This document shows, one piece after another, positions 9,978 to 19,405 of a stretch of 64,000 bases of DNA. The first letter of the stretch is position 1. The number at the start of each line of letters is the position of its first letter. This DNA comes from Microcoleus vaginatus WJT46-NPBG5. GTDB taxonomy: Bacteria; Cyanobacteriota; Cyanobacteriia; Cyanobacteriales; Oscillatoriaceae. The stretch spans positions 248,001 through 312,000 of the forward strand of contig JAHHHM010000002.1 in assembly GCA_019359355.1 (NCBI GenBank), given 5' to 3'. The position numbers and the translations under genes were made by a program. Under the pieces are notes generated by a model that saw nothing but the letters and a program-made list of their open reading frames with translations, had not been told where the DNA came from and ran no database searches.

Positions 9978-10937
9978 TTATTCCTCAAACCAGCTAGATC
10001 GCCACGCTGCCTCTGCTTCTGCAACTGCCCGTTCTCGCTGCTTTTTCTGATAGTCGCGTCCGAGTTGGCTTGCCTTTGCTGAAAGCTTGCGAATTTGGTT
10101 GCGACCGGCCATTACTGTTGAATCGGCAAATTCAATCTCAGACAAGCGTAGATGAATGGCTAGCAGTTGAGTCATCGTAGAACCCGACTCTAGAGAATTT
10201 TCGGTTTCCACTAATAAATTTAATAGGTTGGGTGGCCCAGCCACGGCCTCAGCGGCTTCTGCTTTCACCGCCGCTTCTAAAATGGGTTCGGGCAATTTCT
10301 TCGAGATGACCTCCGCCTGTTGTAATACCCGATTTGCTCGCCGAGAGGCTGTTTGCAGGGTTTTAATGATGGATTTTTCGAGCTTCTCTTGCCACTTTGC
10401 TAGTTGCGCCGGGTTGCTGATCGGGCCGGCCGGTTCATTGCTGAGTGCTGCGAACGTCGGGTTGGCCGATATTTCTGTAGGTTCTAAGTTTAACTCGGTT
10501 GTGAGGACAGCTTCTAAAGGGGTGCTGGCCGACGCTTCTGACTCACTTTGTACAGACAGGGGATCAAAAGGCGTTAATGGCTCTGTTTCTGGGGGTTCGA
10601 GCAGTGTAGCCAGCCCAACTGTAGGCAGCGGCGGTGCCGGCGTTGCGTTCGCTGTTGGGAAAGCTAACGCTGCAAGCAGATGTTGTTGAGCCTTCTCGGC
10701 GACCTTCCGCAGGTCTTGCTGTAGTTGTTGCCGTTGGCTGTAGGAAAGCTTAAGAAATGTCTCTGGATGCCCTTGGGTACAAAGGTGATAGCTGGCTAAA
10801 ATTAACTGCTGCCGCACAGCTTGCCCAAAGGCTGTCAAATAGCTGGAATAGGTACTATAAAATTCTTGTGCGAGTTCTGCAACCGCTTGCTCCAACTCTG
10901 TAATATCCCGCTCAATTTGCTCAAGTGCTTTCGCCAT
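9978..10937 (-). CDS. Hypothetical helical protein, Ala-rich, with low-complexity middle
   Basis: I do not recognise the family. The 319-residue protein has a charged helical N-terminal part (about 1-95) with coiled-coil spacing, an acidic Pro/Thr/Ala/Glu-rich middle (about 95-180) and a second helical part rich in Arg, Glu and Gln to the C-terminus. There is no signal peptide, membrane segment or catalytic motif. It lies downstream of rpsB and tsf on the same strand, but a 14-bp inverted repeat separates it from tsf, so co-transcription is uncertain. A structural or adaptor role would be guesswork. Confidence 0.75.
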   Translation of the reverse strand: MAKALEQIERDITELEQAVAELAQEFYSTYSSYLTAFGQAVRQQLILASYHLCTQGHPETFLKLSYSQRQQLQQDLRKVAEKAQQHLLAALAFPTANATPAPPLPTVGLATLLEPPETEPLTPFDPLSVQSESEASASTPLEAVLTTELNLEPTEISANPTFAALSNEPAGPISNPAQLAKWQEKLEKSIIKTLQTASRRANRVLQQAEVISKKLPEPILEAAVKAEAAEAVAGPPNLLNLLVETENSLESGSTMTQLLAIHLRLSEIEFADSTVMAGRNQIRKLSAKASQLGRDYQKKQRERAVAEAEAAWRSSWFEE

Positions 10938-10964
10938 AACTTCCAGAATTCAAAAGATAGAATA

Positions 10965-11006
10965 CAGGAGTCAGAATTGCTTCTGAATGCTGAATTCTGA
11001 CTCCTG
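10965..11006. repeat. Perfect 14-bp inverted repeat between tsf and the hypothetical gene
   Basis: Arms CAGGAGTCAGAATT and AATTCTGACTCCTG are separated by 14 bases. On the minus strand it sits directly after the tsf stop and could fold in the mRNA as an intercistronic stem or weak terminator (no clear U-run follows). The sequence style, built from GAATTC and AGTCAG pieces, matches the short repetitive filler often seen between cyanobacterial genes. Confidence 0.6.
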
Positions 11007-11013
11007 ATTCTTA

Positions 11014-11673
11014 TTATTTGCCACCCATTTGAGCGGCCACTTCTTCAGCAAAGTTGCTCTCTTGCTTTTCGATACCTTCACCCAGCACAAACCGCACAAA
11101 GCGACGCACCTGGATATTTTCACCCAGCTGGGAAACGGCTTGCTTCACCAACTCTTCAACGGTGATATTTTGATCCCGAATAAAGGGTTGATCCATCAAA
11201 GACATCTCTTTCAAGCGCTTTTCAATTCTGCCCAAAACGATCTTTTCTTTGATATTTTCAGGCTTGTTCCCCAAATCGTCGCGGCCCATTTCAATCGCCT
11301 TTTCCTTTTCGGCCACGTCTGATGGGATCTCGTCTACCTTCACGTACTCGACGTTCGGGCAAGCGGCAATTTGCATGGCAATATTGCGTACCAAGTTTTG
11401 GAACTCTTCGCGACGGGCCACAAAGTCGGTTTCGCAGTTAACTTCCACCAACACACCAACTCGACCGCCGGTGTGGATGTAGCTGCCTACCAGTCCTTCT
11501 GCTGCCACGCGGCCAGATTTTTTATCCGCTGAGGTGATGCCTTTTTGCCGCAGCCACTCACTCGCTTTGGCGATGTCGCCATCATTTTCTGTCAGCGCTT
11601 TTTTGCAATCCATCATGCCAGCGCCGGTTTTTTCACGCAGCTCTTTGACGATTTTCGCCGATATTTCCGCCAT
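11014..11673 (-). CDS. tsf: Translation elongation factor Ts
   Basis: EF-Ts is the nucleotide exchange factor for EF-Tu. The protein starts with [20 protein letters not shown], followed by DCKKAL, which is the conserved UBA-like N-terminal domain, and has the [10 protein letters not shown] motif of the core at about residues 80-90. At 219 residues it has the short cyanobacterial/plastid-type length, not the roughly 280 of enterobacteria. It follows rpsB on the same strand, the usual bacterial order. The 106-base gap between the two contains a small inverted repeat that may tune the tsf/rpsB ratio (inference). Confidence 0.98.
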   Translation of the reverse strand: MAEISAKIVKELREKTGAGMMDCKKALTENDGDIAKASEWLRQKGITSADKKSGRVAAEGLVGSYIHTGGRVGVLVEVNCETDFVARREEFQNLVRNIAMQIAACPNVEYVKVDEIPSDVAEKEKAIEMGRDDLGNKPENIKEKIVLGRIEKRLKEMSLMDQPFIRDQNITVEELVKQAVSQLGENIQVRRFVRFVLGEGIEKQESNFAEEVAAQMGGK

Positions 11674-11732
11674 CTTGCCTTAATCCCTACTTGAATCTGT
11701 TAACAAGTACCACGATACAGGCGCTTAGGCTA

Positions 11733-11758
11733 GAGACTAGAAGCTAGAGTCTAGTCTC
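11733..11758. repeat. 9-bp inverted repeat in the rpsB-tsf spacer
   Basis: GAGACTAGA and TCTAGTCTC pair across an 8-base loop, inside a stretch built from repeated CTAGAGACT pieces. It may attenuate read-through between rpsB and tsf, or be repetitive filler of the type seen next to tsf. No U-run is present. Confidence 0.5.
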
Positions 11759-11779
11759 CAGTCTCTAACCCTAGCGTCC

Positions 11780-12583
11780 CTATTCCTGAGTTCCCTCTTC
11801 CTCGTCGGTATCCGAGTCGCCTTCATAGCTCTCGTCATCCTCGAACTCGTCGTCGCCATCTCCGTAGTCCTCGTAGTCCTCTTCGGCTACGGTGTCGAGT
11901 TCACCATGACGCCCTTCATAGATGGCATCAGCGAGTTTGCCTAATATTAGCTTAATCGACCGGATGGCATCGTCATTGGCCGGAATCGGGATATCTACCA
12001 CATCGGGATCGCAGTTCGTATCTAACAGCGACACAATGGGGATATCTAACTTCTGGCACTCTTGTACTGCGTTGTATTCCCGCTTCTGGTCTACGATCAC
12101 CACGATATCTGGAATTTTCCGCATACTTTTAATGCCGCCCAAATATTTCTGCAATTTGCCGAGTTCGCGGCGCAGCATGGAGGCTTCTTTTTTGGGTCGC
12201 AGATCGAGTGCGCCGGTTTCTTCTAGGCGTTCGAGTTCTTTCAAACGATCCACACGACTTTTGATTGTCGTCCAGTTGGTGAGCATTCCCCCCAGCCAGC
12301 GTTGGTTGACGAAGTATGCACCGCAGCGTAAGGCTTCTTGAGCGATAATACCGGCAGCTTGACGCTTTGTGCCCACAAACAGAACTTTCTTGCCCTGCTC
12401 TGAAGAAGTCCGCATATAATCATACGCATTTTCTATCAGCTGGGCGGTCTGCACTAAGTCAATGATGTGAACGCCGTTACGCTCAGTGAAGATATAGCGC
12501 GACATTTTGGGATTCCAGCGGCGGGTTTGGTGCCCAAAGTGAACCCCTGACTCTAATAACTGAGCCAATGAAACGACTGCCAT
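11780..12583 (-). CDS. rpsB: 30S ribosomal protein S2
   Basis: S2 is a component of the small ribosomal subunit needed for S1 binding. The start [20 protein letters not shown] and the motifs [18 protein letters not shown] and [10 protein letters not shown] are diagnostic. After the conserved body (to about residue 225) comes an acidic tail of about 40 residues rich in Asp and Glu; such a tail occurs in cyanobacterial S2 but not in E. coli. The start is supported by AGGAGA shortly upstream. It leads the rpsB-tsf unit. Confidence 0.98.
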   Translation of the reverse strand: MAVVSLAQLLESGVHFGHQTRRWNPKMSRYIFTERNGVHIIDLVQTAQLIENAYDYMRTSSEQGKKVLFVGTKRQAAGIIAQEALRCGAYFVNQRWLGGMLTNWTTIKSRVDRLKELERLEETGALDLRPKKEASMLRRELGKLQKYLGGIKSMRKIPDIVVIVDQKREYNAVQECQKLDIPIVSLLDTNCDPDVVDIPIPANDDAIRSIKLILGKLADAIYEGRHGELDTVAEEDYEDYGDGDDEFEDDESYEGDSDTDEEEGTQE

Positions 12584-13079
12584 GATTTTTCGATCTCCTA
12601 ATTCGGGTTAACCTTCCATCCAGGCGGATTTCCCTAAGGAAACACCCGAAGTCCTGAATGTGTGAGATTAGACAACCTTATTAGGTTAACACAAGTGGGC
12701 TACTTGTGAAGGGGAAGTCTTGGAGAATAACAAGAAGGCAGGTTGAGTGCGGTCTTATCAAAGCCGGTTCTGACAGACATCCTAAAAATTCAATTATCCT
12801 ATACTAAACTTTTCAAAAAGTTTTTTATGAGGTTATAAAACTACAGATAAAAGAGCTGATAGCGCAGCGTGCTACAGGCATATACAGCTAAAAAAAATTA
12901 TAGCGCAGTGTGTTGTAAATATATAAAAATGAGTTAACCTGCTATGTTTATAAGTCCTTGAAGTGTGCTTACGATAGGGAAATAAAAAAGACTTTTAAGA
13001 CGATTTTTAGCGATTAGGATAGTTACTGCCACAGCATCGTATTTATTTTTATTGATTCATATTTAAAAGTATTTATTTA
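12584..13079. other. Intergenic region: rpsB leader and dispersed repeats
   Basis: No gene is seen here. The part nearest rpsB is its 5' leader and contains a short dyad (TTAACCTAATAAGGTT on the minus strand) that could be an autoregulatory or anti-termination structure, as S2 leaders are in many bacteria; this is an inference. Farther left lie two copies of the AGCGCAGYGTG repeat. The rest is AT-rich. Confidence 0.5.
12855..12925. repeat. Two copies of the AGCGCAGYGTG dispersed repeat
   Basis: TAGCGCAGCGTGCTACAGGC followed by ATATACAG occurs near 12860, and a diverged copy TAGCGCAGTGTGTTGTA near 12901. The same unit occurs twice more near 53.55-53.63 kb, so it is a dispersed family and not a chance match. 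Confidence 0.6.
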
Positions 13080-14012
13080 TTATTTCTGCTGGGCTTCTGC
13101 ATAAGCGGCATAAACGCCCTTTACGTTGTACCAGTTCAGAAAAATTCGGGCAATTTCTAAAGCAAGCTGGGGTTTGCCTCGGTCAATTAACCATTGCAAA
13201 AAACCTGCCATCGTACGTTCGTTGAGATTGCCGCCCAGGGAAAGAATTCCCCAAAGTAGCTGGTGTAATCTCGTCATTTGAATCATCATTCGCACTTCCC
13301 AAGTCGGGTGTTTCTGATAAAACAAAACTCCCATACGACCTCGTTGAATTTCTTTATCAATTAAGTTGGGAAGCTGGGATAATGCGAAGGGAGGATGCCA
13401 GTGATAGCCAACCGCATCGGGGCATTTAATGAGTTTTAATCCTAATTGTTTGAGTCTGACACCGAGTTCTAAATCTTCCCATCCGTAGAGTTGAAAACGG
13501 GTATCAAATAAACCGGCTTTCTCTAACCAGTGGCGGGAGATAGCGACATTGCCGGTGGCAAAATAGGCGGCTGAAAAATCGGTGAGTTTGTAAGGTTCAG
13601 AGGTGGGATTATCAAAGTTGCAAGTATTGATAACACGTCCGTAGGTAAAGACGCGATCAAATTCCTGAGTTCCCTGCATGAGTGCGTCAGCGTGTGCTTG
13701 CAGGAAATTTTCAGTAACAACTAAATCGCTATCAATAAAAATAATTGTGTCACCGGCAGCCTTTTCCACTCCCAAATTCCGCGCAGCAGCCGGCCCTTGG
13801 TGGTTTTGAGAAAAGGTGCGAACGTGGGGAAACTCATCTGAGTTTTCCGCCAACCATTCTAAGGTGCGATCGCTCGAACCATCATCCACTACCACCACTT
13901 CATAGCCGGCAACAGCGCTATTACGAATAAGCTGCTGACGTTCCAAAGCTTTTAGGCACTTTTCTAAAATAGGCCGGCGATTATAAGTTGGAATAACAAC
14001 GCTGAAAAACAC
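13080..14012 (-). CDS. Glycosyltransferase family 2
   Basis: A GT-A fold glycosyltransferase expected to transfer a sugar from a nucleotide donor during polysaccharide or glycoprotein synthesis. The N-terminus FSVVIPTYNRRPILEKCL, then VVVDDGSSD and IIFIDSDLV (the DxD-type metal site, about residues 90-100), are typical GT2 motifs. Residues about 150-190 (ATGNVAISR, then YGWEDLELGVRLKQLG) match the C-terminal GT7-like region with the WED catalytic signature. There is no membrane segment. The start is GTG. The donor and acceptor cannot be told from the sequence, and the neighbours do not form a polysaccharide cluster. Confidence 0.9.
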   Translation of the reverse strand: MFFSVVIPTYNRRPILEKCLKALERQQLIRNSAVAGYEVVVVDDGSSDRTLEWLAENSDEFPHVRTFSQNHQGPAAARNLGVEKAAGDTIIFIDSDLVVTENFLQAHADALMQGTQEFDRVFTYGRVINTCNFDNPTSEPYKLTDFSAAYFATGNVAISRHWLEKAGLFDTRFQLYGWEDLELGVRLKQLGLKLIKCPDAVGYHWHPPFALSQLPNLIDKEIQRGRMGVLFYQKHPTWEVRMMIQMTRLHQLLWGILSLGGNLNERTMAGFLQWLIDRGKPQLALEIARIFLNWYNVKGVYAAYAEAQQK

Positions 14013-14038
14013 GGTTTGTCAATTATCCTTTGTGTTCT

Positions 14039-16519
14039 TTAGTTGTCAGTAGCCGGCATTATACAATTACGACCGGCAGCTTTGGCTTGGTAAAGTGCTT
14101 TATCGGCACAGCGGTAAAGCAGTTGTAGATCGCCACCCTCTAGGGGATATTCGACTGCACCGGCACTGAACGTCACTGCAAACTCACTGCCATTTGAGTC
14201 AGGAAACAATTCCTGACCCCATAAAGCCAAAAATTCCCCCAACCGTTCCACCCCATCTTTTTTCGTCATGCCGTACATTCCCACAATAAACTCTTCGCCG
14301 CCCCAACGAGCCACAACATCTTCACTGCGGAATGTCCGCAACAGCATTTCTCCCAGCCGGCGCAACACTGCATCCCCGGCAGCATGACCGTGCAAATCAT
14401 TAACCTGCTTAAAATGATCTAAATCTAAGATCGCAAAGCACAGAGGTTGATTGTACCTGTCTGCCAGATGCAATAACTGGTTAATATCCTGAATTGACTT
14501 ACGCCGATTTGCCAAGCCGGTTAGGGGATCAGTTTCCGCCATAGTCCGCAGTAGCTGAGTCCGCTCTAAACGGTTGAGAATGCGAGTCACCAATTCTGGC
14601 CCTACCACCGGCTTCGTCACATAGTCATCGCCTCCGCAAGCAAACACTTGATGCACGGTGTTAGCATCCGTGTGCGCGGTCAGAAACAGCACCGGCAGAC
14701 CACTCCAGCGCGGTTCATTCCGCACCACCTGACACAGTTCAATCCCACTTAACTGAGGCATTTCAACATCTAGAACCAGCAGATCGGGCATACAAGTTTC
14801 CAGAGTATCCCAAAACTGGTGGGGATCTTCTAAGGTCGTGAGTTTAAACCCCCAAGGTTTAAGTAAAGTTCGCAGCGCCGCCTGCACATGAGGATCATCA
14901 TCCACAATCATCACTTTCGACTGGTGCGTGTGGAAACGCTGCAGCACATCCACGACAACATCTGTGATTTGAGATGATGAAATCGGCTTTTGCAAGAAAG
15001 CACGTCCGCCACGGCGGGCCACTTCCAATCGATCAGCAAATCCATCTCTGCCGGTGATCACCAGCACCGGCAGAGATGGCGAACGGTTGCTCAGTTCACT
15101 AAGCAACTGCAAGCCTTCAGAAGCTGTCTCAGCACAGGAAAGATCAAGCAGCACAACATCAGGATTTTCGCTAGCAATCGCATCTCTGCCAGTAGCCCAG
15201 TCTGGAACGACTTTTGAGCGCATCCCCAAAGCCCGAATCTCTGTCACCAGCTGTTCAGTCAGTTGTTCGTCGCGTTCAATCACCAACAGCACCGAAGGCT
15301 CATTGTGGGGGCTGGAAGGTAATTTTGCCGGCACAGGGGTGCGCTCAAGTGGCTTGTGTTCGAGTTCGGCCCGCAACGCCCTCACCAACTCAAACAGTTG
15401 CGGCACATGGTCTTGACTCACCGAACCCGTAAAAAACGCGTGTTCTAACTTCTGGGCCAGTCTGGAGCCTTCTGGAAAGCCATAAGTACCCAGCGATCCG
15501 CTGAGTTTGTGGGCTGCGTGTCCAGCGTCTTTGAGCAATTCATCACTCAGCCGGCCTTTTTCCAGCGCAAAGATTGCGTCCTCTATAACATTGACTCGGT
15601 TTTTGATTGGCCCTTTGAATTGTTCCCACAGCCGATTAACAGCCGCTTGCGTTTGCTGCTGGGTTGCTGAGGGGGCACTTTGAGCCGGCGCGGCTTTGAC
15701 TGTTAACTGTTTCGTCGCCGGCTCGACGGTTGTGGCAGTGCCGCGCATTCGCCCTGAATGCCGGTTTGAAGCCTCAGAAGCCATTAAATTGGAGACTTTT
15801 AAATGTTCATTCAACCCGCCTGAATCTTCAGTGCGCGCAGTAGTATTGAGGGGCTTGAGGCGATAACCCAAACCATAAACTGTCTCGATCAAATCAGTGG
15901 GTGCACCGGCTCCTTTGAGCTTCTGCCGCAAACCTTTGATGTGTGCTCTGACCGTTTCTTCTGCTGGGGGTTCTTCAAACGACCACAACTGTTCTAAAAT
16001 AGCACTGCGACTAAAAACACGCGTGCTGTTTCGCAAGAACAGTTCTAACAGTCCGTACTCCTTCGGTGTCAGATGCAGGATTTGCTCTTCATACTTGACC
16101 TCACAAGTGCTGGGATCGAGGTGCAGTGAACCCCACTCCAGTACCAGGGGTAAGGAAGAACTTCCCCGGCGCAGTAATGCTCGAATGCGAGCGACCAATT
16201 CTTGAGGGTCAAAAGGCTTGACAACATAGTCATCAGCGCCGGCATCAAAACCCATGACCTTATCATCACTGGTATGCTTCGCCGTCAGCAGCAGAATCGG
16301 CATACTCTTCTTTGCAGATCGCAGACGCCGGCATAGACTAATCCCATCAAGATTGGGCAGCATCACATCTAGCAAGACCAAGTCATAAGTAAACGTTTCT
16401 GCTAAAGCCCAACCTGTTTGGCCATCCCTAGCCACATCAACCGTGTGATGTTGTTCTGTGAGGACTGCCTCCAGCACGAGAGCCAGATGTTCATCATCCT
16501 CTACGAGTAAAATCTTCAT
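14039..16519 (-). CDS. Multi-receiver response regulator: OmpR-type DNA-binding domain, HPt and GGDEF
   Basis: I chose the ATG of MKILLVEDDEH (16519) over a TTG 24 codons upstream, because the receiver begins there. Order over 826 residues: receiver 1 (1-120), OmpR-type winged helix (about 125-223, ending TVYGLGYRL), linker, HPt (about 290-370, HKLSG), receiver 2 (about 410-520), receiver 3 (about 535-655) and GGDEF (about 665-820). The cyclase site is GGEEF with an upstream RxxD (RSED) inhibitory site, so diguanylate cyclase activity with product inhibition is expected. Receiver 2 has IERD where the acidic pair should be, so it may phosphorylate poorly. One protein thus joins DNA binding, phosphotransfer and c-di-GMP synthesis. 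No partner kinase lies adjacent. Confidence 0.92.
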   Translation of the reverse strand: MKILLVEDDEHLALVLEAVLTEQHHTVDVARDGQTGWALAETFTYDLVLLDVMLPNLDGISLCRRLRSAKKSMPILLLTAKHTSDDKVMGFDAGADDYVVKPFDPQELVARIRALLRRGSSSLPLVLEWGSLHLDPSTCEVKYEEQILHLTPKEYGLLELFLRNSTRVFSRSAILEQLWSFEEPPAEETVRAHIKGLRQKLKGAGAPTDLIETVYGLGYRLKPLNTTARTEDSGGLNEHLKVSNLMASEASNRHSGRMRGTATTVEPATKQLTVKAAPAQSAPSATQQQTQAAVNRLWEQFKGPIKNRVNVIEDAIFALEKGRLSDELLKDAGHAAHKLSGSLGTYGFPEGSRLAQKLEHAFFTGSVSQDHVPQLFELVRALRAELEHKPLERTPVPAKLPSSPHNEPSVLLVIERDEQLTEQLVTEIRALGMRSKVVPDWATGRDAIASENPDVVLLDLSCAETASEGLQLLSELSNRSPSLPVLVITGRDGFADRLEVARRGGRAFLQKPISSSQITDVVVDVLQRFHTHQSKVMIVDDDPHVQAALRTLLKPWGFKLTTLEDPHQFWDTLETCMPDLLVLDVEMPQLSGIELCQVVRNEPRWSGLPVLFLTAHTDANTVHQVFACGGDDYVTKPVVGPELVTRILNRLERTQLLRTMAETDPLTGLANRRKSIQDINQLLHLADRYNQPLCFAILDLDHFKQVNDLHGHAAGDAVLRRLGEMLLRTFRSEDVVARWGGEEFIVGMYGMTKKDGVERLGEFLALWGQELFPDSNGSEFAVTFSAGAVEYPLEGGDLQLLYRCADKALYQAKAAGRNCIMPATDN

Positions 16520-16720
16520 CGTGGGAAGACCGCCTAAAATCTTGAGAGTGGTTTGTCTCCCAGCCGAGTCAGTTCGGGCTGCATGCAGCAAGGATCGCTC
16601 TTAGCCCATCTTAACTCTGCTTTGGGGGTGGCGCGGCAGCTAGGCACACAAATCAAAAATAATTGTTAAAAAATTTGTGCAGCCTCACCAGCTTTGGTCA
16701 GACACTGCCGGCTTGTTGAC

Positions 16721-17014
16721 TTAAGGTTCCCCATTTGGTGGCGAGGGCACCTCTTGAGATTGAGCAGCTTTTTTTTGTTTTATAAACTCTTGGAGGGCAA
16801 ACCGGCGATTGGTCATAAAGCGATTCCAAAAACCCGGAAATAAGGTATCCATCGTTTTAGCAATTGACCAGACTTCGATAGCCATCATGTTATAGAACAA
16901 CCGATCTGAGCTTTTAAGCGCTTCGATCCACTGTTCAAAATTCAAGACCGAACTCGATTCAGGCTCGTCTGCTAAGGGGGGGGTTTCTGGTTCATCCAAT
17001 TTGGATTGGGGCAT
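16721..17014 (-). CDS. Small conserved hypothetical protein
   Basis: I chose the ATG at 17014 (MPQSKLDEPETPP), because the longer version runs through a repeat-like sequence (CGCGTAGCGTATGC). The 97-residue product has an acidic, disordered N-terminal 25 residues, then a compact region containing LNFEQWIEALKSSDRLFYNM and WNRFMTNRRFALQEF, which looks conserved. There is no signal peptide or clear membrane helix. I do not know the family. It lies upstream of the multi-receiver regulator on the same strand, about 200 bases away. Confidence 0.65.
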   Translation of the reverse strand: MPQSKLDEPETPPLADEPESSSVLNFEQWIEALKSSDRLFYNMMAIEVWSIAKTMDTLFPGFWNRFMTNRRFALQEFIKQKKAAQSQEVPSPPNGEP

Positions 17015-17179
17015 CGCGGTCGCGTAGCGTATGCTCTTAGCATACCGCCTCAAGGTTGAGACAATAGTATAAAAGCGCTTTTTGAACCGCTCAGGTTAAG
17101 CATTCTCGGCTGGGGATCAGCCGTCAGAGGTCAGTCATTTGTGGCGCAAAAGGTAACTGACATCTGGGGGCTGACAGCG

Positions 17180-17226
17180 GTAGGGGCGGGTGCAAGAAGT
17201 GCGGGCGAACAATCCTTCGCCCCTAC
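17180..17226. repeat. Inverted repeat GTAGGGGCG/CGCCCCTAC
   Basis: Nine-base perfect arms enclose 29 bases. The same GTAGGGGCG-type palindrome recurs at 44724-44747 and, diverged, near 20597-20626, so it is a dispersed palindromic repeat family in this genome. Confidence 0.6.
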
Positions 17227-17300
17227 TTAGCAGACAATCAGTCGGTCAACGCACACCCGCCAGCCACACAACTGACAACTGACAAAGCACATATCTCAAC

Positions 17301-19022
17301 ATGAAGCAACGCTCATTTTTTTCTGTCTTGGCAGCCTTCGTACTGGTGCTGCTACTAATCAGTGCCGGCGGTTTTTACTGGTTGATTAGCAACAGTCCAC
17401 TGGCTCTTTTTCGCGGGGGTGCGGCAACTGCACCGGCTGCTGCGATGTTTGTGCCTTCCCAGGCACCTGTCATGGTGTCCTTGCTGGTCAATCCAGAACA
17501 GCTCGATGCCTTTGGGCAATTGGCCGCACCGCCGGCACAACGCAGGCAAACGCGTGCTGAACTCGCTCAGTTCAAAGATAGTTTACTCGCCAATACGGGT
17601 TTAACCTACGATCAAGATGTCCAACCCTGGCTGGGGGATGAAATTACCCTGGCTGTTACCACAATTGATATTGATCGCAATCCCCAAAATGGCTCTGTGC
17701 CGGGATATCTCCTGGCGCTTGCCACGAAAGATCCAGAACGCAGCCGGGAATTTTTACAGCTGTTTTGGGGTTCTAAAGCCAGCGCCGGCACTGATTTAGT
17801 CTTTGAACCTTATGAAGGCACAACGCTGATTTACAATAATCGCGCTAAGTCTGAACAAGGTGGCATTGGCGCAGTTGCGAGTGCAGTGGTAGCAGATCAA
17901 TTTGTCTTGTTTGCCAACCATCCGAAGGTGCTGCGCGATGCGATTAATAACGTTTTAGCACCGGATTTAAATCTGAGCAGTTCCAGTTCTTACCAACGAG
18001 CTTTAGAACGTCTCACCCAGCCTCGAATTGGCTTGACGTTCTTTAATTTGCCCCAACTGGCTGCGTTAAAAAGCCCTGAACTAGCGGTACTGGGTTCTGA
18101 GTCTGGCAGCGCACAGGTCTCGAATGAGACGGTGGCCATTGCTCTTGGATTGAACCGGCAAGGTTTATTGGCACAAACCGCTTTGCTGCTCAAAGATCCG
18201 CAGCAGGCACCGGCAGCGCCTTCTTTGCAAAAGCCGGTTGAGGCATTGCGCTATATTCCGGCGTCGGTGGGGGCACTCGTTGCCGGCAGCGATCTGCGCC
18301 AACTCTGGACTCAGATTTCTGAGGGTTTATCCAGTGATGATCCACTGCTGGATTTAATTGAGCAACCGCTGAGCCTACTGGGCAATCGCTGGGGCATTGA
18401 TTTGCCGCAGGATATTTTCAGCTGGGTGCAAGGCGAATACGCTTTGGCGCTGTTGCCCCGATCCCCGGATGCTGTCAATCCTAACGCTCAAGGTGATTGG
18501 ATTTTTGTGGCAGAAAAATCGGCAGATTCTTCCCCAAGCATTGAGCATCTAGATGACGTTGCGAAGCAGCAAGGATTTAGCATTGGCTCTGTGATGCTGG
18601 GGAATCAATCGATTTCGGCTTGGACTAAACTGAGCACTGCCTCAACTGATGGCTCGAATGCCGGCCCTCTGACACTGAAAGCCCAGGTGCGAGGCGTACA
18701 CGCCTCGGTGGGTCAGTACGAGATTTTTGCCTCCAACCTTGAGGCGATGGATGAAGCACTCAAGGCTGGTCAAGGTGGTTCTTTACTGACCAGTTCCACC
18801 TTCAAGCAAGGAATTGCGCCGCTACCCCAACCGAATTACGGGTATGTCTATCTTGACTGGCCGGCTTCTCGGATCATTGTCGAGCGGCAGTTGCCCTTGC
18901 TCAGGCTGGTGGAATTAGCAGCGAGACCTGTGTTTCAGCATTTGCGCTCACTCAGTGCTAGCAGTACAGGTGGCGAAGCCGGTGTTCGCCTGGGTGATGT
19001 GTTTATCAAGCTGGGAGGCTGA
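17301..19022 (+). CDS. DUF3352 domain-containing membrane-anchored protein
   Basis: The 573-residue protein matches the cyanobacterial DUF3352 family as I recall it (PAAAMFVPSQAPVMVSLLV near residue 45). A single hydrophobic segment at residues 8-30 acts as signal anchor, so the bulk is predicted to lie in the periplasm or lumen. Repeated features such as GLTYDQDVQPWLGDEITLAV and a second PASVGALVAGSDL-type segment suggest two related halves. No catalytic motif is visible and the function is unknown. A strong terminator follows, so it is probably monocistronic. Confidence 0.85.
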   Translation: MKQRSFFSVLAAFVLVLLLISAGGFYWLISNSPLALFRGGAATAPAAAMFVPSQAPVMVSLLVNPEQLDAFGQLAAPPAQRRQTRAELAQFKDSLLANTGLTYDQDVQPWLGDEITLAVTTIDIDRNPQNGSVPGYLLALATKDPERSREFLQLFWGSKASAGTDLVFEPYEGTTLIYNNRAKSEQGGIGAVASAVVADQFVLFANHPKVLRDAINNVLAPDLNLSSSSSYQRALERLTQPRIGLTFFNLPQLAALKSPELAVLGSESGSAQVSNETVAIALGLNRQGLLAQTALLLKDPQQAPAAPSLQKPVEALRYIPASVGALVAGSDLRQLWTQISEGLSSDDPLLDLIEQPLSLLGNRWGIDLPQDIFSWVQGEYALALLPRSPDAVNPNAQGDWIFVAEKSADSSPSIEHLDDVAKQQGFSIGSVMLGNQSISAWTKLSTASTDGSNAGPLTLKAQVRGVHASVGQYEIFASNLEAMDEALKAGQGGSLLTSSTFKQGIAPLPQPNYGYVYLDWPASRIIVERQLPLLRLVELAARPVFQHLRSLSASSTGGEAGVRLGDVFIKLGG

Positions 19023-19106
19023 AGTTATTCTCCTCGCGTCCCGACGGGAGAAATGCTAAATCTTTGCTTAAAAGCGGGTTGAGCAGCAAATAATGGCTGT
19101 GGCTGA

Positions 19107-19149
19107 GGGGTTTTGAAGTGAATTTGACTTCAAAACCCTTTTTTTCTCT
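19107..19149 (+). terminator. Rho-independent terminator after the DUF3352 gene
   Basis: GGGGTTTTGAAGT pairs with ACTTCAAAACCC across a 7-base loop and is followed by a run of T residues. It is the clearest intrinsic terminator in this part of the window. Confidence 0.88.
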
Positions 19150-19279
19150 TTTTTGCCGGCTTTTCTGAAATTTTTGCTGCCGGCTCGATCTTCACTTTTT
19201 TTTCACGATTGTCTGAACCGGCTGTGAACTCTAACTTTGCGCTGTAGCCAGAAAGTTCGCAATCTGAAATGAGGGCATT

Positions 19280-19297
19280 TTAAGTATTATCACTTAA
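19280..19297. promoter_or_regulatory. Dyad TTAAGT-N6-ACTTAA upstream of the alternative oxidase
   Basis: Perfect 6-bp arms with a 6-base spacer lie about 110 bases before the oxidase start, in the 383-base spacer that otherwise shows only the upstream terminator and AT-rich DNA. It could be an operator for the oxidase gene; no known regulator consensus fits. Confidence 0.3.
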
Positions 19298-19405
19298 GCA
19301 CATTTTTTACATAGCTGATTAGGATCAATACAGGAGAGAAACAAAAAAGCAATACTCTCTCGGCTGAAATTTCAGTGAATCGCCCTACTCCTTTGGGAGA
19401 ATTTT

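Noticed and set aside
16520-16591. 24-residue N-terminal extension of the multi-receiver regulator
   Set aside because: It would need a TTG start and adds sequence with no receiver homology; the ATG at 16519 begins the conserved receiver fold.
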